Source: Trichostrongylus colubriformis
Lineage: Eukaryota > Nematoda > Chromadorea > Rhabditida > Trichostrongylidae
Reading direction: 5' to 3'
Assembly (NCBI GenBank): GCA_963978905.1
Contig: OZ022258.1
Coordinates: 58,915,638-58,979,637, forward strand
DNA: 64,000 bases
The notes beneath the pieces were generated by a model. That model was not told where the DNA came from. It ran no database searches and saw only the letters and a program-made list of their open reading frames with translations. Below, one piece after another: positions 1-12,689 of the stretch (position 1 is its first letter; every line of letters begins with the position of its first letter). The translations under genes were made by a program, and so were the position numbers.

Positions 1-406
1 AAATACAAATGAAAATGTTTGCGATAAACAAAAAGTGGTAGGGGCGGAAGTCTAAGACGCCGCAGCTGCATCGCTGCTATCAAGGGGATTATGGTGCAAT
101 CGTCACACAGCTTCCACCTAATCGTGTTAGGTTTAAAAACCACGAATAGACCTGCTTTGGATCTCATCAATACTTACACCATCGCCATATCCACTGGGCT
201 GACACTGAAAGTTTTCAAGACACATCACAGACACTGCTCTGAGATTGCGGAACGACACAACCAAAGGTACATATTCTTCCTGAGATGTGTACAGTGTATA
301 ACTTTCTTTGAACGAGTAGAACAGACGAATTCCCCATAGTATTACGCCTTTCTCAGAGTACCATAAAAGTATTGCACGTACAAGACATTAGGAGCAACCG
401 AGCCAA

Positions 407-554
407 TTAGGTCGCCGTCAGACTTTGCGATTTTGTAGCGGCTCCGCACGCGAAGTTGAGGCATTGCACAATCTCAAGCTCATAGTATCGCTACGAAAGT
501 GCGACGTGGCTAAATCGCCAAATCGCTAAATCGCTAAGTTTGACGACGGCCTTA
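407..554. mobile_element. MITE, family M1 (GCCGTCAGACTT ends)
   Basis: The left end reads TTAGGTCGCCGTCAGACTT and the right end is its imperfect inverted copy, ending near GACGGCCTTA. Inside lies GCATTGCACAATCTCAAG, which recurs almost unchanged in the copy at 47395-47549. There is no coding potential. It is a short non-autonomous DNA element; the superfamily is not determined. Confidence 0.7.
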
Positions 555-2388
555 GCGCGGCTGTCCGATGATTGTGCCCTAGGATAGAAAATTTGCATCG
601 CGGCGACTGGCGTGCAACACGATGAGTGCGAGCTAGTGTCGCCGTATATTGGCGAGAAAATAAAAAGAAAAAGGAGAGAAAGGAGGAAGAAACGTAAAAC
701 ACAATCATCAAACGAAGATCAGTGAGATTATTAGTCCGTATGTGCAGCATGCTTGCGTATTTTGCCCTGCCGTCTGCGCTCTCCCAAATTTGCCTGACAA
801 TGATTCTTTTCAAGCAAGCATAGTTTCGCAAGCATCGCGTACTCATCCGTCTGATGTCTGACCCTGCGGCAGGAAGCATGTTGCCAAAAAGCACTATCAA
901 ATCTCAGAGACAGGTAGGGTGGACTTCGGCAAGCTAACGAATACGAACTTCGAGACTCTAAGTAGTGCAACAGCAGAGAAAGAACTGAATAAAACGGCCA
1001 ACAAGGTAAGAAGTAGGACCCCTTTCTCGATTCTTCTCCTCCCTCTGTGCATCACTAGCCGCTGAGGGATGGATGCAGACGACGATGGGCAGTACCAGCC
1101 AGCGGCGACGCTGTCCCTTTCTCGCAGCAACTCCGCTGGTGAAGTGCTACATATCCTGACAAAGACTCGAGAGGCCCGCTTTTCAGCACGAATTTCGTAC
1201 TGACGGTCTCTTAGCTAGCCTTTTCTTTTACAGAGAACATCGAGGCCACTTCTGCTCTTCTTCCCCTTTCTGGTGCCTTTAGGACTTCGAACGAAGCACG
1301 ACTGGACCACAGATTATGAGTAGAGTTCATCACAGCGGGTGTTGCCAAGTATAAAATTAGCCTTACCGACACTCCAATTCGTGAAATGCTCACTCGTTTT
1401 TCTTTATGGCAGCTTCGTTAAGAGGTGGAGAGTAAAAGAGTAAATGAGAAGAGGCCCAATTGCGCTCAAGTACAGGAAGTAACAGCAGGATTTAATAAGC
1501 TCATCGGCGAACGCGTCCTGCCCCTCCGACAACTACTCACTGAAATTGAAACACACTACTATGGCTTCGAAGGCCATCTTATTAATTGAGCCATTACCAA
1601 ATATGTCTGCGACGCTATCGATTTTTCTCGATTACCACATTTCTCCTTCTGGCTCTTATTGAAACACATCGGTTGTTAAAGAATTCATGTTATCAAAGTT
1701 CAGTATTAGTGGAAAACTACAAATAACTTTTGACATCGCTAACTTATGCATGTGTGCTACAACTCCTCAAGATCGTGGACGAAATTTGATTTCCCTGTTA
1801 CCCATGTTGCTTTAGCTTGACACGGGCCACATGCAAAGCTTCACGGGCGAGAAAACAAGGATACGGCTAGGATACAGCTCCTCAAACTACCGTCCGACGG
1901 GGCTGTCCTGGAGGGCCACGAAGGCTACGAGACCAAAGCGGTGGCGATCACGTAGTCGGGGACGCAGAGTGGGAAGCAAATCAACAATGGGTGCGGAAAT
2001 TTGCTGCGCTTCTCTCGCCGTGAAGTTGCTCGAAGGTTGCTCGGCAAAATTCAAACGAGTTGTTGTTCTTTCCGTTATTCGATTTCGGAACAAAGAAATT
2101 TCCCGCTTCTCCTTGTGTACCTGTCCATGTTTTGTATCTAATACAGTGATCTTGAGACGTATTAAATTCCTGGAATTTCCGTGGACGATTTCTCTAACTC
2201 TTGAAATCATGATTATTCTTCACATATCGGACATTTCCAGCAACAGTAGTTCTGCCACGATAAGGTCATAGGAGAGCTTTAACCAAATAGCCCTCGAAAT
2301 GCCCAAAAAGCAGTAAAACCTGGAGGCTAGGGGACTGCTGTGCATCGCCCAGACAATATTTCGCGTCGCCGCGTGCGGCGCAAAATAT
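555..2388. other. Intergenic, no supported gene
   Basis: I see no exon chain with splice signals here. Overlapping open frames on both strands at 530-1130 and 1831-2271 show no family motif. Sequence at about 1800-1900 (CATGCAAAGCTTCACG) is a diverged relative of the dispersed repeat seen at 37.1 kb and 44.9 kb. Confidence 0.5.
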
Positions 2389-2733
2389 TAGACCGCGGTC
2401 ATACTTTGCGCGTTGACGCCGGCACCTCCGGCACCGGCGTCAATCATTTGCCTGCCGCCGTCAACGGCGGCACACGTTGGCGCGCTCCGTTTGCAAAATT
2501 CTTGACCTAGTCCTACAACAGTATGGTGATCGTGGCTGCTTCGAATTTTTGCACTGTGCCAAGATACGAAGCGGCCACGATCACCAAACTGGCACAGTGC
2601 CAAGATTTGAAGCGGTCACGATCGCCATACTGTAGTATGGCTGGGTCAGGAATTTTACAAATGGAGCGCGCCAACGTGTGCCGCCGTTGGCGGCGGCAGC
2701 AAAATGATTGACGCCGTCAAGACCGCGGTCAAA
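2389..2733. mobile_element. Foldback element with GACCGCGGTC ends
   Basis: Two arms of about 160-170 bp are inverted copies of each other. Each begins with GACCGCGGTC and contains GCGGCACACGTTGGCGCGC, then a shorter motif around GGTGATCGTGGC that repeats towards the centre. The left arm has extra GC-rich sequence (GCCGGCACCTCCGGCACCGG). A related foldback lies at 52256-52823. The structure is seen directly; calling it a transposon is inference. Confidence 0.7.
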
Positions 2734-4702
2734 TTTGGACGATATGTCGCCTGCGAAAGGAATGTTGTACGTAGTGGTGTCCTGAGGCGATTACGCCTAC
2801 AAAGGTACAGGTATGGCTATCGCTTTGAGATCACGATACACGGCGCTCCAAGCTCGCGCGCAGCGTGCCGCACTTGTCAGGCATCACAGAGTCCACGTGA
2901 GTCCGACTGTAGGCCAATGTATAATTAAATGCATCACAACCTGAAAAAAGCAAGGCCCCGCTATTCCATTGGAGTGGAATGATCACGAACGCTCACATCC
3001 TAGCGCTTATGGAAACGTGTTGGAATCCGAGTCAGAGTGATCTTTTTACCGAACCACGCAATAATAAATCGCCCAGCAATCTGGGCCGACAATCAATTCC
3101 GAATAGTTCGAATACAGTTTGAGATTGGATGAAATGCATTTTTCTTTCTTTGGGATTCAGGGTAATATTACGTGAGAATCCGAATAAACACTTTTGGTGG
3201 TTCCAATGCAATGAAATTAATTTTATCGTCGTCATGAATGTTCATGAGGACGAATTTGAATAGCTTTTTTCCACACATTTTGTACTTTATCACCTTATCC
3301 TTACGATCATAGTGTATGCGTGAGCGGGGCATGGGAACGAATCGGTCTTACGTTCATCATCCAGCCTGATGCACATTGAGCTCGCAACGGTACAGAATCA
3401 CTCGTTGTGTGCTACGCTAGCTTTTCACATGATATCTTTCTTCGCTTCCCCTCAGGCCATTTTTCAACTTAGTGAGAGAATGCGCAAAAACTGAGGGCCG
3501 ATCATTAGAATGGGAGCATTGGCGGATGATTGAACCGGGATTTCGAAGATTCTCGATAGAGTGGTGAACATCTATCGATCAGGGTAATAGCAGAATTGGC
3601 TTATTGGAAATCTGTGAGCCTAATTCTACTCTGGCTGAACTCCCAAAAGGCTAAGAGGATAGAGCAAATCAATCAATTAGCAGTAGAGGAGCCGTATACA
3701 GGAATTCCACGATTTTAAATCCTCTCAAAATCACTGCATAACTTATAGTATATGAACCAAAAATCCTTTGTTCTAGCGCGAACATCGGAATTTTAAAGAC
3801 AGCAACTCGTTGACGATCGTGCCAAGCGTATTGCCAGCAGTTATCGGCAGTAGGAGAGCAGTCCGAGGTTTCCTCCCAGTGTTTATTCGCTTCCCAGCCT
3901 GCGCCTCGGACCTGTGACCGCCGTCGCCTTTCTCCACAGTATTCCAGCGTCTCCGCCTCCACGAACAAGCCCATCTCACCGGACGTTGATCGTGCAAGTT
4001 GACCCCTCGAAAACTTCTCCAGACTTAAACTTTGCCACCACGTAATACATGTAAGGAACCCACGTATAAGGATGGTAATCACTCAGCCTCAGCTACACCG
4101 CTGCTCCCAGTCAGTTCGGTTAGTGAAATGATGGAGCGGATATCGAGGCAGCTGGCGAGGTTTATCAATGGTTATCACAAAAATCACGTCTAAATCTGAG
4201 AATTCGGGCCGTCGTGTGAATTGTTGTGCAACGACGATGGTTGGCTTCTTGGACCAATCAAGGGAACATTACGTTAAGCGAACGATGCTTTCCAGTCAAA
4301 CGCAGGGCGCAGCGATAATCACGGCTTACTCCAGCCACAGTCAAGGGTAACTCTACGAAGAATTCCAGAAAGGCAATATAAAAGGTAATAAAACTAACTA
4401 CCCTGCTCGAGGGCCTGGAACTGAAATAGTAAAACCCTAATGTGGATGTCAACAACGCTGGACGCATGGATAAGCTACACATGTGACAATCATTCAAAGC
4501 GTGGACAACTCGGCTGCATTGGTGGCATTTGCAACCAACTTCGTTAACACACAATAACGCCTGTATCACACAAGGTAGTAATGTAGTAATGCAAAATAAC
4601 TCAAACTATGATGACAGCAATTCGGAATGAGCTCGTTTGCAGTCTACCGTGAGGTGTTCACTCTCAACTATTTTGCGCCAGCAAAACTTAAGATGTATCA
4701 TG
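2734..4702. other. Intergenic, no supported gene
   Basis: No repeat or gene is firmly recognised. A minus-strand frame at 3669-4082 is open for 137 codons and overlaps another open frame, but it has no family motif and no clear acceptor, so I do not call it. Confidence 0.45.
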
Positions 4703-4816
4703 ATAATAGCTATAAATGAACAAATAAGTGAAAATAGCGTCCATAATAGCTATAAATGAACAAATAGGTGAAAATAGCGTCCATAATAGCTATAAATGAA
4801 CAAATAGGTGAAATAG
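4703..4816 (+). repeat. 40-bp tandem repeat, about 2.9 copies
   Basis: The unit starts with ATAATAGCTATAAATGAACA at 4703, 4743 and 4783. Copies differ by one or two bases (AATAAGTG against AATAGGTG). The array is AT-rich and non-coding. Confidence 0.95.
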
Positions 4817-7116
4817 GGGGATGCCACCTCATCGCCATGACCCTTTAGGACAGTGATAGGGGTAATGCGGTTGACAGAGGATCCCAAAAGAAGTCATTCT
4901 CTAAAATTAGGGGTCTAGTGAGTCGTCGAAATCTTATGCGAAAGGAGCGCCTCTGAGTGCGACAGAGGCGGCCTTTTTAGCCCCAGCCGCCTTGCTTGTC
5001 TCGCTGAGTTCAGCATGCTCTGAGAAATGTTGTGTTTTGCGAACCAGGCAACGTCTTGCCTTTTTTTCTCTCAGGAAAAGCGTTTCACCCTGGACGGATT
5101 GCCACTCTCTCGAAAGCGCGCTGACGGCATGTCGAAATTGCATTCACTCTTTTCTCCAAACTTCCCCGAACTGCTGGAGTTCAGTCTACTTCTTCTTCAC
5201 AACTCTCGTCTTCCTCAGTTCGATGGAACTCGAGCCGCTACTGTATGGTTTCTCCCGACCTTTTGAAATCCGGCAAAATCTGAGCGACGAATAAGCAGTT
5301 CACAAAAAGATGAGTTCAAAGGCCGTTGCATCATTCCCACCAATCTTTGATACTGACCGGTGCACGTGTTCACCACCAAAGTCGTCACGTCAAGCACCAC
5401 GTCATTTCGATCGATACAGCATTAATACAATACGATAGGTATCCCATACTTATTACTCTACACCACGCCGTCTCTTCAGCTCAGGGGCGCGCTTTCGGAC
5501 GGGGACGTTTTGCCACAAATGGACTTCTTACAATTAGATCCCTAGTTTCCATGTGAACGACTTATTTAGTGACATCTCAATAACCACATTACCTCTATCA
5601 CTATCTTTAACGGTACCATACAACTGCCACAGCACCTCGCTAGCTTTCAGAGAAGAGAGAGTCAGTGATGCAATACTTCTCCATGCGTTTCTCAAACAGC
5701 ATAGCACGGGAAGCAAAGAAGCTCGTAACTTCGAAGAGTGAATCATACGTTAAGAAATTCTCGCGACGCGTTGTCAGTGTTAAAATGACGCCGCTAAGTG
5801 TTTTATTGCTTTCGATAAAGATAAGGAGGAGCGGTTCCGGTAAGACTGTCTAGCTCGACTGAAAAACTTCGAAAATGCCTGACCATGTAATCAGTGAATA
5901 CTTCAAGATTAGAAAGCCTGGAGAGCATAACGGCATGACTTGGGCGGCATTCATTTGGAAGGCACCTTCGACCCATACGCAACAGAACGTTCCTAGCTAT
6001 TCTGTAATGATCACACATAATGTTAGAATAAATGATGGGGACCTGAGCAGGCGTACAGATGTGTTTCCGATTCCGAATGGAACTGGACGCGATAGGTGAT
6101 TCGAAGAGATTTTCAACAACGAGCTCATTCTTTCATTCTTGCACGGCTTCCGATGGACAAGGGAGCCACAGCAAAGAAAGAATTTGACTACTCTCGCTTG
6201 CGAAATACATCGCGTAAAGCTTCCTTGTAATGAAGGAAATGAATCTCGAAACTGCTTCTAGCCAAAGATATGGATGATTCCAGACGGTCTCCCAATTTCG
6301 GTGATCCGAAAAGGATCAAAATCAGTAGATAGGTTAGTATGCAATAAGCTTCAGACTTGAGAATACCGAAAAAGTGCGGCGAACGACGTCAATCGGCGCA
6401 GCACATGCATCGCAAATGTTCCCACGAACGCGGTTTTCATAGCGAAAAGGCAAAGCTTTCAGCACCGGCTTATCACTTTCTCTAGAACCTTCATGAGCGC
6501 ACGGCATTTTTAGTGGGCGGGCTGGCTGGCTGGTGGCTTGATGACTGACCAAGCGAGATCGCATACATCAGGGCGACGTGAGTTATTCGTAGTACGTGAA
6601 AATACCTAAGCCACACGTGTAACCACTGAGTATTTCCTCACCTGGCAAGTCAGGCGATTAGATGAAAAAGATCAGGTATGCTGACATCGGCTGCTAGCAT
6701 ACTTCTTTGTTGAGTCGTTGCTACGCTTTAATCTCAGCGCGCTTTTTTCAATATGGTCTAAGCGAGCCGATGCTAGTATAGAAGCAACATGTTATCAGGC
6801 TTTTTTGCCTCAAGATTTGTTACAGAAAGTCAGATGATGTATGTGCTAGCGTGCTGAGCATATTCGTAATCTCCCAACTGAAGCCCTTCATGACAGCATG
6901 TAGTAAAGGGGCGATGACAAAATCACAGCTTTCAGTGATACGCAGAAAGAGGCTCGTATTCAGTTTCCTTCGTTAGTAGCAATTAGACAACATTATATGT
7001 TATAAGTGCGACCACAATCCCTGTTCAATCCGTGGTTACTCTTCGGGAGATACTGGCGAGATCCGATTATGTAGCTATTGTATGTCGTAGTAGTTTACAT
7101 AGTACCAGTTGATTGG
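4817..7116. other. Intergenic, no supported gene
   Basis: Many short frames overlap between 4.9 and 6.1 kb on both strands, but none carries a recognisable domain or splice-supported extension. The sequence at 4855-4870 (GGGGTAATGCGGT) recurs near 57368, suggesting a dispersed repeat fragment. Confidence 0.4.
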
Positions 7117-7304
7117 CGCACACTACTGTGCGCGTAATATCATGGGGGTCAGTGGGGGGTGGAGTGCAAGTGTTCCGACTGGTGAGGTCAGGTCAAGTTG
7201 CGCGGCGGATTGGAATCAGGTAAAGACAGGTAAAAACACGCTGCCAAAGCTCCTCCCCTGAAAAGGCTTAGGCTAATCTGGGAGAGCCCAGACGGCAGGA
7301 CCCG
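7117..7304. repeat. Fragments of two MITE families (M6 end and M4 core)
   Basis: At about 7117-7140 GGCGCACACTACTGTGCGCG matches the terminal repeat of the M6 element at 44671-44931. At about 7249-7304 the sequence from GCTGCCAAAGCTCCTCCCC to the CCCAGACGG end is the reverse complement of the core of the M4 element at 39261-39404. Confidence 0.6.
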
Positions 7305-7479
7305 CCACCATTCGGACAATTCGCGAAGAGCGGTGACCCAGTTCGGTGCCGACCTCTAGAATCGGAACACTTGCAACACACCCGGTCAGTGGGTCGCTCG
7401 GAACTGCTTTTTTCTGTAAATATGCACGGTACCCATTAACACATCTCGCCATGCCCATTGTGGGCGGCTTTCTCTCATT

Positions 7480-8150
7480 TTGAGCGCCTTTAGGATAACT
7501 GCACGTTGGTCATTTCTGCCGGATTTTTCCTAGTCTCAAGGCTGCGTTGACCGAGCTATGAATTTTTGTTGTACGAAACCCCACTCAAAGTGCGCTCCGC
7601 CCACTGTGCCCAGGCCTCCTTCATGAGTACTCTCGGCTGACCTTAGCCCCTCTTTCCCTTGCGTTTGGACCATTTTTGAACCGAGCAACAATTTTTGATC
7701 GAAGGACCGAACGTTTTAGTGCACGCTCCTCCCACTGCGGGTAGAACTTAGCTGGGTCCATGTTTGCCCCTTTTTCGGTTTGAAGCATAACAATACAGGG
7801 CACGCTCCGCCTACCATGGGAGGAGCTTAGCTTGGTCAATGTGTGCTCCGCACTTACGCCGTAAACATCCCAAGCTTAACCCCATTTCACAGGTTGTTTT
7901 TCATGTAGCGTCCGAGCTCCGCCCACCGCTACAAATGCTTCGCCCACTGCGCCCAGGTCTCCTTCATGACTTTCAGAAACTCATCCTTGACCTTAATCCA
8001 TCTTTTCCTCACGTTTGTTATATTAGAACCCAATTGAGAGGTTTCGGTCTGAAACGGAACGTTCAATGCGCGCTCCGCCCACCGTCGGCGGAGCATAACT
8101 TGGTCCATATCTGCTCCTTACTTTTGTCCCATACCTTTCTTATCCCAAAT
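7480..8150 (+). repeat. GC-rich dispersed repeat block (CGCTCCGCCCAC)
   Basis: A phrase like CACGCTCCGCCTACC, followed by GGAGCTTAGCTTGGTC or GGAGCATAACTTGGTC, recurs every few hundred bases, together with TTCATGACTTTCAGAAACTC. The same phrases occur in reverse orientation at 45495-46130 and a diverged form at 53.5-55 kb. Short open frames inside are probably not genes. Confidence 0.7.
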
Positions 8151-8712
8151 TTGTACATGTCTCCACAAATCGTTTTTCATGAAATATCTAATTGTGATAT
8201 GGGATGGAAGTACAAACAGAGAAGCGTTTTATATCTAGGAGGGATGGTCAAGGCGTACTTCGTACCGGACTCAATTATGCGATATGTCTAGTTTTGCAGT
8301 GAAAAGCTCGCTCAGGAGGTCCTACCAAGTCCACGAATGTGTCCATCTGAAGTGAGCGCGTCATATGCTGCGTATTACTACCACGCATAAAATATCCACA
8401 TGATTCCGATCAACACTCAGCGATCCACCGCCGGAAATCACATTTGCGGCCAGAATCAACGGGTAGAATTGGGCCCATTTCCCGGTTTCATTCATTTCAT
8501 GTGATTTCTCACCTCTGCTGCCATACTCAGCAAGCCTACTTTTATTTGCAACGACCAAATTATCGCACACACCGCCTTTAAGCACCTTTTCGCACCACCC
8601 TCTACTCACGCCAGCCCCCCCCCCCTCCGTCGTTAAGCAAGACGTTATAAAATGCTTGAAGATGCTTTGAAAAGGTCCTCTTTTCCAGCTGCAGCTATTC
8701 TGATTTCCTGAC

Positions 8713-9088
8713 CTCAACCACCCTTTGGCGTCCTTCAGCAGAAATGCAATATTTTTTGAAAGCTCTTAAAAAAGCACAGAACTGAACAATCATGTGTGTA
8801 AAAATGGGAGCAATGATCTTCACCTGTGGATAAACGCGAAAGAGAGACGCGATCGAATAGAAAATAGATAAAAAATGAACAAAAAATTCAGCAACCGATA
8901 AAGAAAACACGCAACCGATCGATATCGGCGGCAAAACAGGGTGAGGGTGAATTCATAATGGCTACATCACGAATAATATTGGACGAAGCTGCCGGCATGG
9001 ATCCAATCGACATTCGACAGGCACATATTTGTTCAATTTTTTCAGCTCTCGCCCCAGTTGCAATGCAGCGACGATTCTCATAGCGCAC
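8713..9088 (-). CDS. Candidate exons of an unrecognised gene
   Basis: A 111-bp segment at 8713-8823 is preceded by a good acceptor (TTTATCCACAG), followed by GTCAGG, and open in phase 0 for 37 codons (starts VKIIAPIFTHMIVQF). Upstream, a second open stretch reaches 9088 after an acceptor-like CATTCAG. The intervening 8824-8915 is T-rich and intron-like. I do not recognise the protein, and the frame of the upstream exon is ambiguous, because two frames are open. It may be part of a longer gene or chance. Confidence 0.22.
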
Positions 9089-9094
9089 CTGAAT

Positions 9095-10319
9095 GCTGAA
9101 GGGTGGCTTCAGGCTAGCGTTCGAAGAGCAGACAATGTGTCATGCCTGACTTATTCCCATATAGGCAGGAAGCTCTTTCCTCAAAAGAAAAGCTCTTTTG
9201 GAGTGGCTTCCTTTTCGAAATTACATTGAAAATACGATTCGTGGTGAAATGTAATGAAATGTAACAGAAGACAGCAGTGATCAAGTTCTGTGGGAAGGGG
9301 CAGAGGGCACATCAGCGATACCTCCAACCGGTTCCCACTTATGATCGTGGAGAAACTCATGCATCTTTGTGATTTCCTTCGATCTGCAGCGTGATGCGCA
9401 TGAGAAGAAGCGGAACAACCAAAATGACGGCCACTGGTGTTGTTCATACTGCATAAATGGGGCGAATCTCTAGTAATAATCGCATTGGCCACTATGACAC
9501 TCAAGAGAAATATTAGACATTCACTATGTATACCCTTAAAGGCAGCTTTAGGGAAAATTCGGACGAAACGTAAAAGAAGTAGTGTATATGAAAGCCGAGA
9601 TGCCTAGTAACAGGTCAGTTTAGAAAAAACGGATGGAAATGGCCAAATACCCGAGAAATAGGACCCCTTCTCACCGTTGGTTCTCGGCGCGGACGACCTT
9701 TCCGTCAAGAGGGGGTAGTCCGCATAGCTTTTCCATTGGCATTACCAAGACATAAACATGAAGGGATGTTCGGAAATGCGACAGCATCTTTTTCTTGTGG
9801 TGAGCTTCAAGCTAAAAGTGAGAAAGCGCGCTCGATACTTTCAATCCTGCCGATCTCCTTGACCAACCTTACCGTGACCAACCACTAATCACGTCGCCTG
9901 GAGGCGGGCTGCCCTAAACCGAGGCGGCTTGCCCTGCCGAGGCCGCCTCCGCCACAGCTCAAGGTGGCGCCTTCCGCGGGGGATTTCGCGATGCATAGGC
10001 CTTTCAGACCCGCAGTTTTTCACTAAATGACTCCTTTTGGGATTCCCTGTCACCCCACATTATCCCAAACACTGTCTTTAATATATAGTTCTTTTACTAT
10101 GTCTATGGGCTTGTGATAGGAACAAAGTGGTAAAGACAGTGAGAGACTGATCAGGCCGTACCGGTCCTTATAACACTTCAAAAAATCCGGATCCTGTGAT
10201 CGCTGGCAAGTGCATGTGAATGACCGTTTGAACACACCACACATCAACAGACTCTTAATCGCTTTATAGAGAAGGATGCTCACAATCAGTGAGGCCGCCT
10301 TCATCCTCTGTAGGGCTGG
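9095..10319. other. Intergenic, no supported gene
   Basis: No supported gene. GC-rich sequence at 9900-9980 (GAGGCGGCTTGCCCTGCC) resembles decayed MITE material. Confidence 0.45.
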
Positions 10320-10420
10320 AGCCAAGGCATGGCTGCGTTAACAGGCAACGAGGCAGAACGATACGGGCGAAGAAGCAGAGACGACGCAGCCACGCCCTGC
10401 TGCTGGCAGGCAACGCAGAC
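10320..10420. repeat. Partial M2-family MITE
   Basis: GGCTGCGTTAACAGGCAACG and GACGCAGCCACGCCCTGC match the body of the M2 elements at 12.6, 27.8 and 40.3 kb in shortened form. It directly abuts the TAAGGCCGCGATCA end of the next M2 copy. Confidence 0.5.
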
Positions 10421-10436
10421 TAAGGCCGCGATCATA

Positions 10437-11319
10437 TTAGGTTGCCCCAAAAGTTTTGTAGGATTTTTCCAAAAAAAATCAATAGTCTTGTTTACTTCGA
10501 GGGAGGTCTAGGCGGTTCAGGAATTGGTAGAAGGCTCTCTAAGCTTTATAGCAAAATATATATTAACCCACCAGATTGCGTGGTGAGAGCTACAGTGCCC
10601 GTAGTCGATACCCACCCAACACGCGGTGTCATTCTACTATGAGTGGTCCTGCGGCACCAAAGCGACGGGAGCTTGCCAATCCATCAACGCTGCGTTGGGC
10701 AAGGGATGTGTGAGCTAGGAGACCGTGCGCCGCTGGTTCATCAGCTTCAGCAACGGCGAGATTGGCATGGAAGTTAAATCACGCTCAGGACTGTGTTACT
10801 TCTAGAACGCGGAAGGGATGCTTTCCCACGAAGTGCTGGTACAATGCGAGACAATCACTGCTGCCGTATGCACCCACCAGCGCCAGCAGCTCGCCGTCGC
10901 TGTTCGAGCAAAGCGCCGGAGAATGTCCGCGGTTGCCCCCTTCGTGACGACGCCCGCTCCCATTTCGCGAAAAGTTGCGAAAAGCACCCAGGCCAAGCTA
11001 CAGGAGCTCGGCTTGGATGTGCTGCCCCACCCGCCATACTCTCCAGACATTGCCCCTCCATATTACCTTACCCATTCTCTTGAATTCTTCCTGGCCAAGA
11101 AAAAATTCGTTGATTAGCATGCTTGCAAACGCGATCGCTGACTTCTTCGACTCTCAGAACCCGGAGTTCTGGGAGGAGGGAATCAAAGATTTTCCCATGA
11201 AGTGGCAGAGTGTTGTCGATAACAAAGGTGGATACTTGTTGTCTATTGTGTTTGTTGAAAGAAAAAATAATAAAAAGTGATGATGGAAAAAATCCTACAA
11301 GACTTTTGAGACAACCTAA
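10437..11319 (+). mobile_element. Mariner element, internally deleted (copy 1)
   Basis: The terminal repeats TTAGGTTGCCCCAAAAGTTT and its inverted copy ACTTTTGAGACAACCTAA are flanked by TA at 10435-10436 and 11320-11321. The inner reading frame has stops and frameshifts. Recognisable parts are the N-terminal helix-turn-helix region (RRWFISFSNG), a DDARSHF motif and PPYSPDIAP, the mariner third-aspartate region. The sequence between the N-terminal domain and the LCYF segment is missing, which removes the stretch that normally carries the first catalytic aspartate. At 883 bp it is shorter than a typical mariner of about 1.3 kb. It cannot make an active transposase. Confidence 0.92.
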
Positions 11320-11321
11320 TA

Positions 11322-12534
11322 CCCTAAAGTCCCATAGATAAGAGCGGCCCGTAGATAAGAGCGGTTTGTGCTAGGAAATGAAAATTGACGTTTGTATACG
11401 TTTTTCTTTGGCGCTGTGTGCTCATGATTATCGGATTAATAGCCTATAACTTTACCTTTATTCTTACTGTTTTCTATAATTTTTCTATTGCTATTTTTTA
11501 TTAGGTTGTAAGGGAAGTTCTGGCCGCATTCGCGCGTTCACAAGATAAACTCAAATTTCGAAGCGCGTCTACATGAACTAAAATACAAGTTGTGCTCCTT
11601 AGATAGAGAAAAAGTTGCTCTTTCTGGATATATGCTTTTCTTGGAATGCTACAAGTTTTTCGAGTTATTAGGAAAATTATAAAGTACTGCGAAAATGGTA
11701 CTATTTAGATGACTTCACTTCACGAGTTTTTCTTTAGCTGAGTCCCAGCGAAGGTGTCCACAAATGTGAGTGCTGCAAGGGGAGGGGGTGAAGCATTGTG
11801 CTGAACAATTTGTCCCTGGTTTCAGAAGTGCAGAAATGAGAACGAGTTGCTCGAATTTTAAATTGATCAAATCGCTTTAACTAAAGCAACAGAAAGCGAT
11901 GAGCGCCCATACTTGCAGGGGATATCCACAAGTATTGGCCCTCAACAAACAAGCTTGACCAACCACCTCAAGTAGCCTTGATTTGGAAAAACCAAAAAAA
12001 TGGGTGCCGAGGGACCCCTCAGGGCAGCTATGCGCAAGGCATTTTCCACAAATCCTCTTCCAGTAATTGGAGCAGTTGAAGACTGAAGCCATTACTCGTC
12101 TATCATATTCACTAGATCTAGCGCTAACTATGCCCCACTTTTCCAAACATCTGGACAGCTTCTTCAGCAGCAGTGTGTTCGGAAAGAATGATGGTTTGAA
12201 GTCGACTTTTTTTGTTATCGCGCTCTATGAATCATCAGCCCTTCTTCAAAATAAGATATGCAAATATCCATAATACTTCCAAAAGTGTAGCGAGTTGAAT
12301 GGTGCTTATTCTGTGAGAAAAGATGCAGTCTGAGCCGAGTTATGATCTCCCGAAGTTGAAATTGCGAAACCGGCTATGAGAAATCTAATTTTACTGTTGC
12401 ATTGGGAGTGACTGCTGCTGGAGAGAAATTTGAAACAATGCTAATTTTTAAAAATTTTTTAAAGAATTTTAGGAATTTTTGAGAATTTTTTTTTAGCGGT
12501 AAATCAAACCGCTCTTATCTATGGGACTTTAGGG
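11322..12534. mobile_element. Non-autonomous DNA transposon, 1.2 kb, CCCTAAAGTCCCATAG ends
   Basis: The left end CCCTAAAGTCCCATAGATAA and the right end are perfect inverted copies of at least 24 bp, flanked by TA at 11320-11321 and 12535-12536. The interior is AT-rich, with no frame resembling a transposase. The TA target suggests the Tc1/mariner superfamily, but the ends differ from the neighbouring mariner. It lies end to end with mariner copy 1, sharing one TA. Confidence 0.85.
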
Positions 12535-12689
12535 TACTTCGCGATGCCGGCGACAGGGCGTGGCCGCGTATCTCTGCGTCTCCGCATATGCCACCCTGCT
12601 TCGTTGCCTGCGTCATCTCTGCACCTTCCTCGCTGCCTGTGAACGCAGCCTTGCCCTACCGGCGGCGAGTATGACCGCGGCCTAAGGCG

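Larger units (their letters stand above)
10421..12685. mobile_element. M2-family MITE split by two inserted elements
   Basis: The left end, TAAGGCCGCGATCA at 10421-10434, continues after two insertions as CTTCGCGATGCCGGCGAC at 12537. The right end at about 12655-12685 (GAGTATGACCGCGGCCTAA) is the inverted copy of that rejoined left end, so the two parts were once contiguous. The interruption sits exactly at a TA dinucleotide. Confidence 0.8.

Noticed and set aside
8613..8628. Poly-C run (similar runs near 24600 and 31690)
   Set aside because: A simple homopolymer with no further structure; likely sequence noise or slippage.
10793..11117. Several open frames of about 100 codons
   Set aside because: They are shifted-frame shadows and fragments of the broken mariner transposase, already covered by the mobile-element call.
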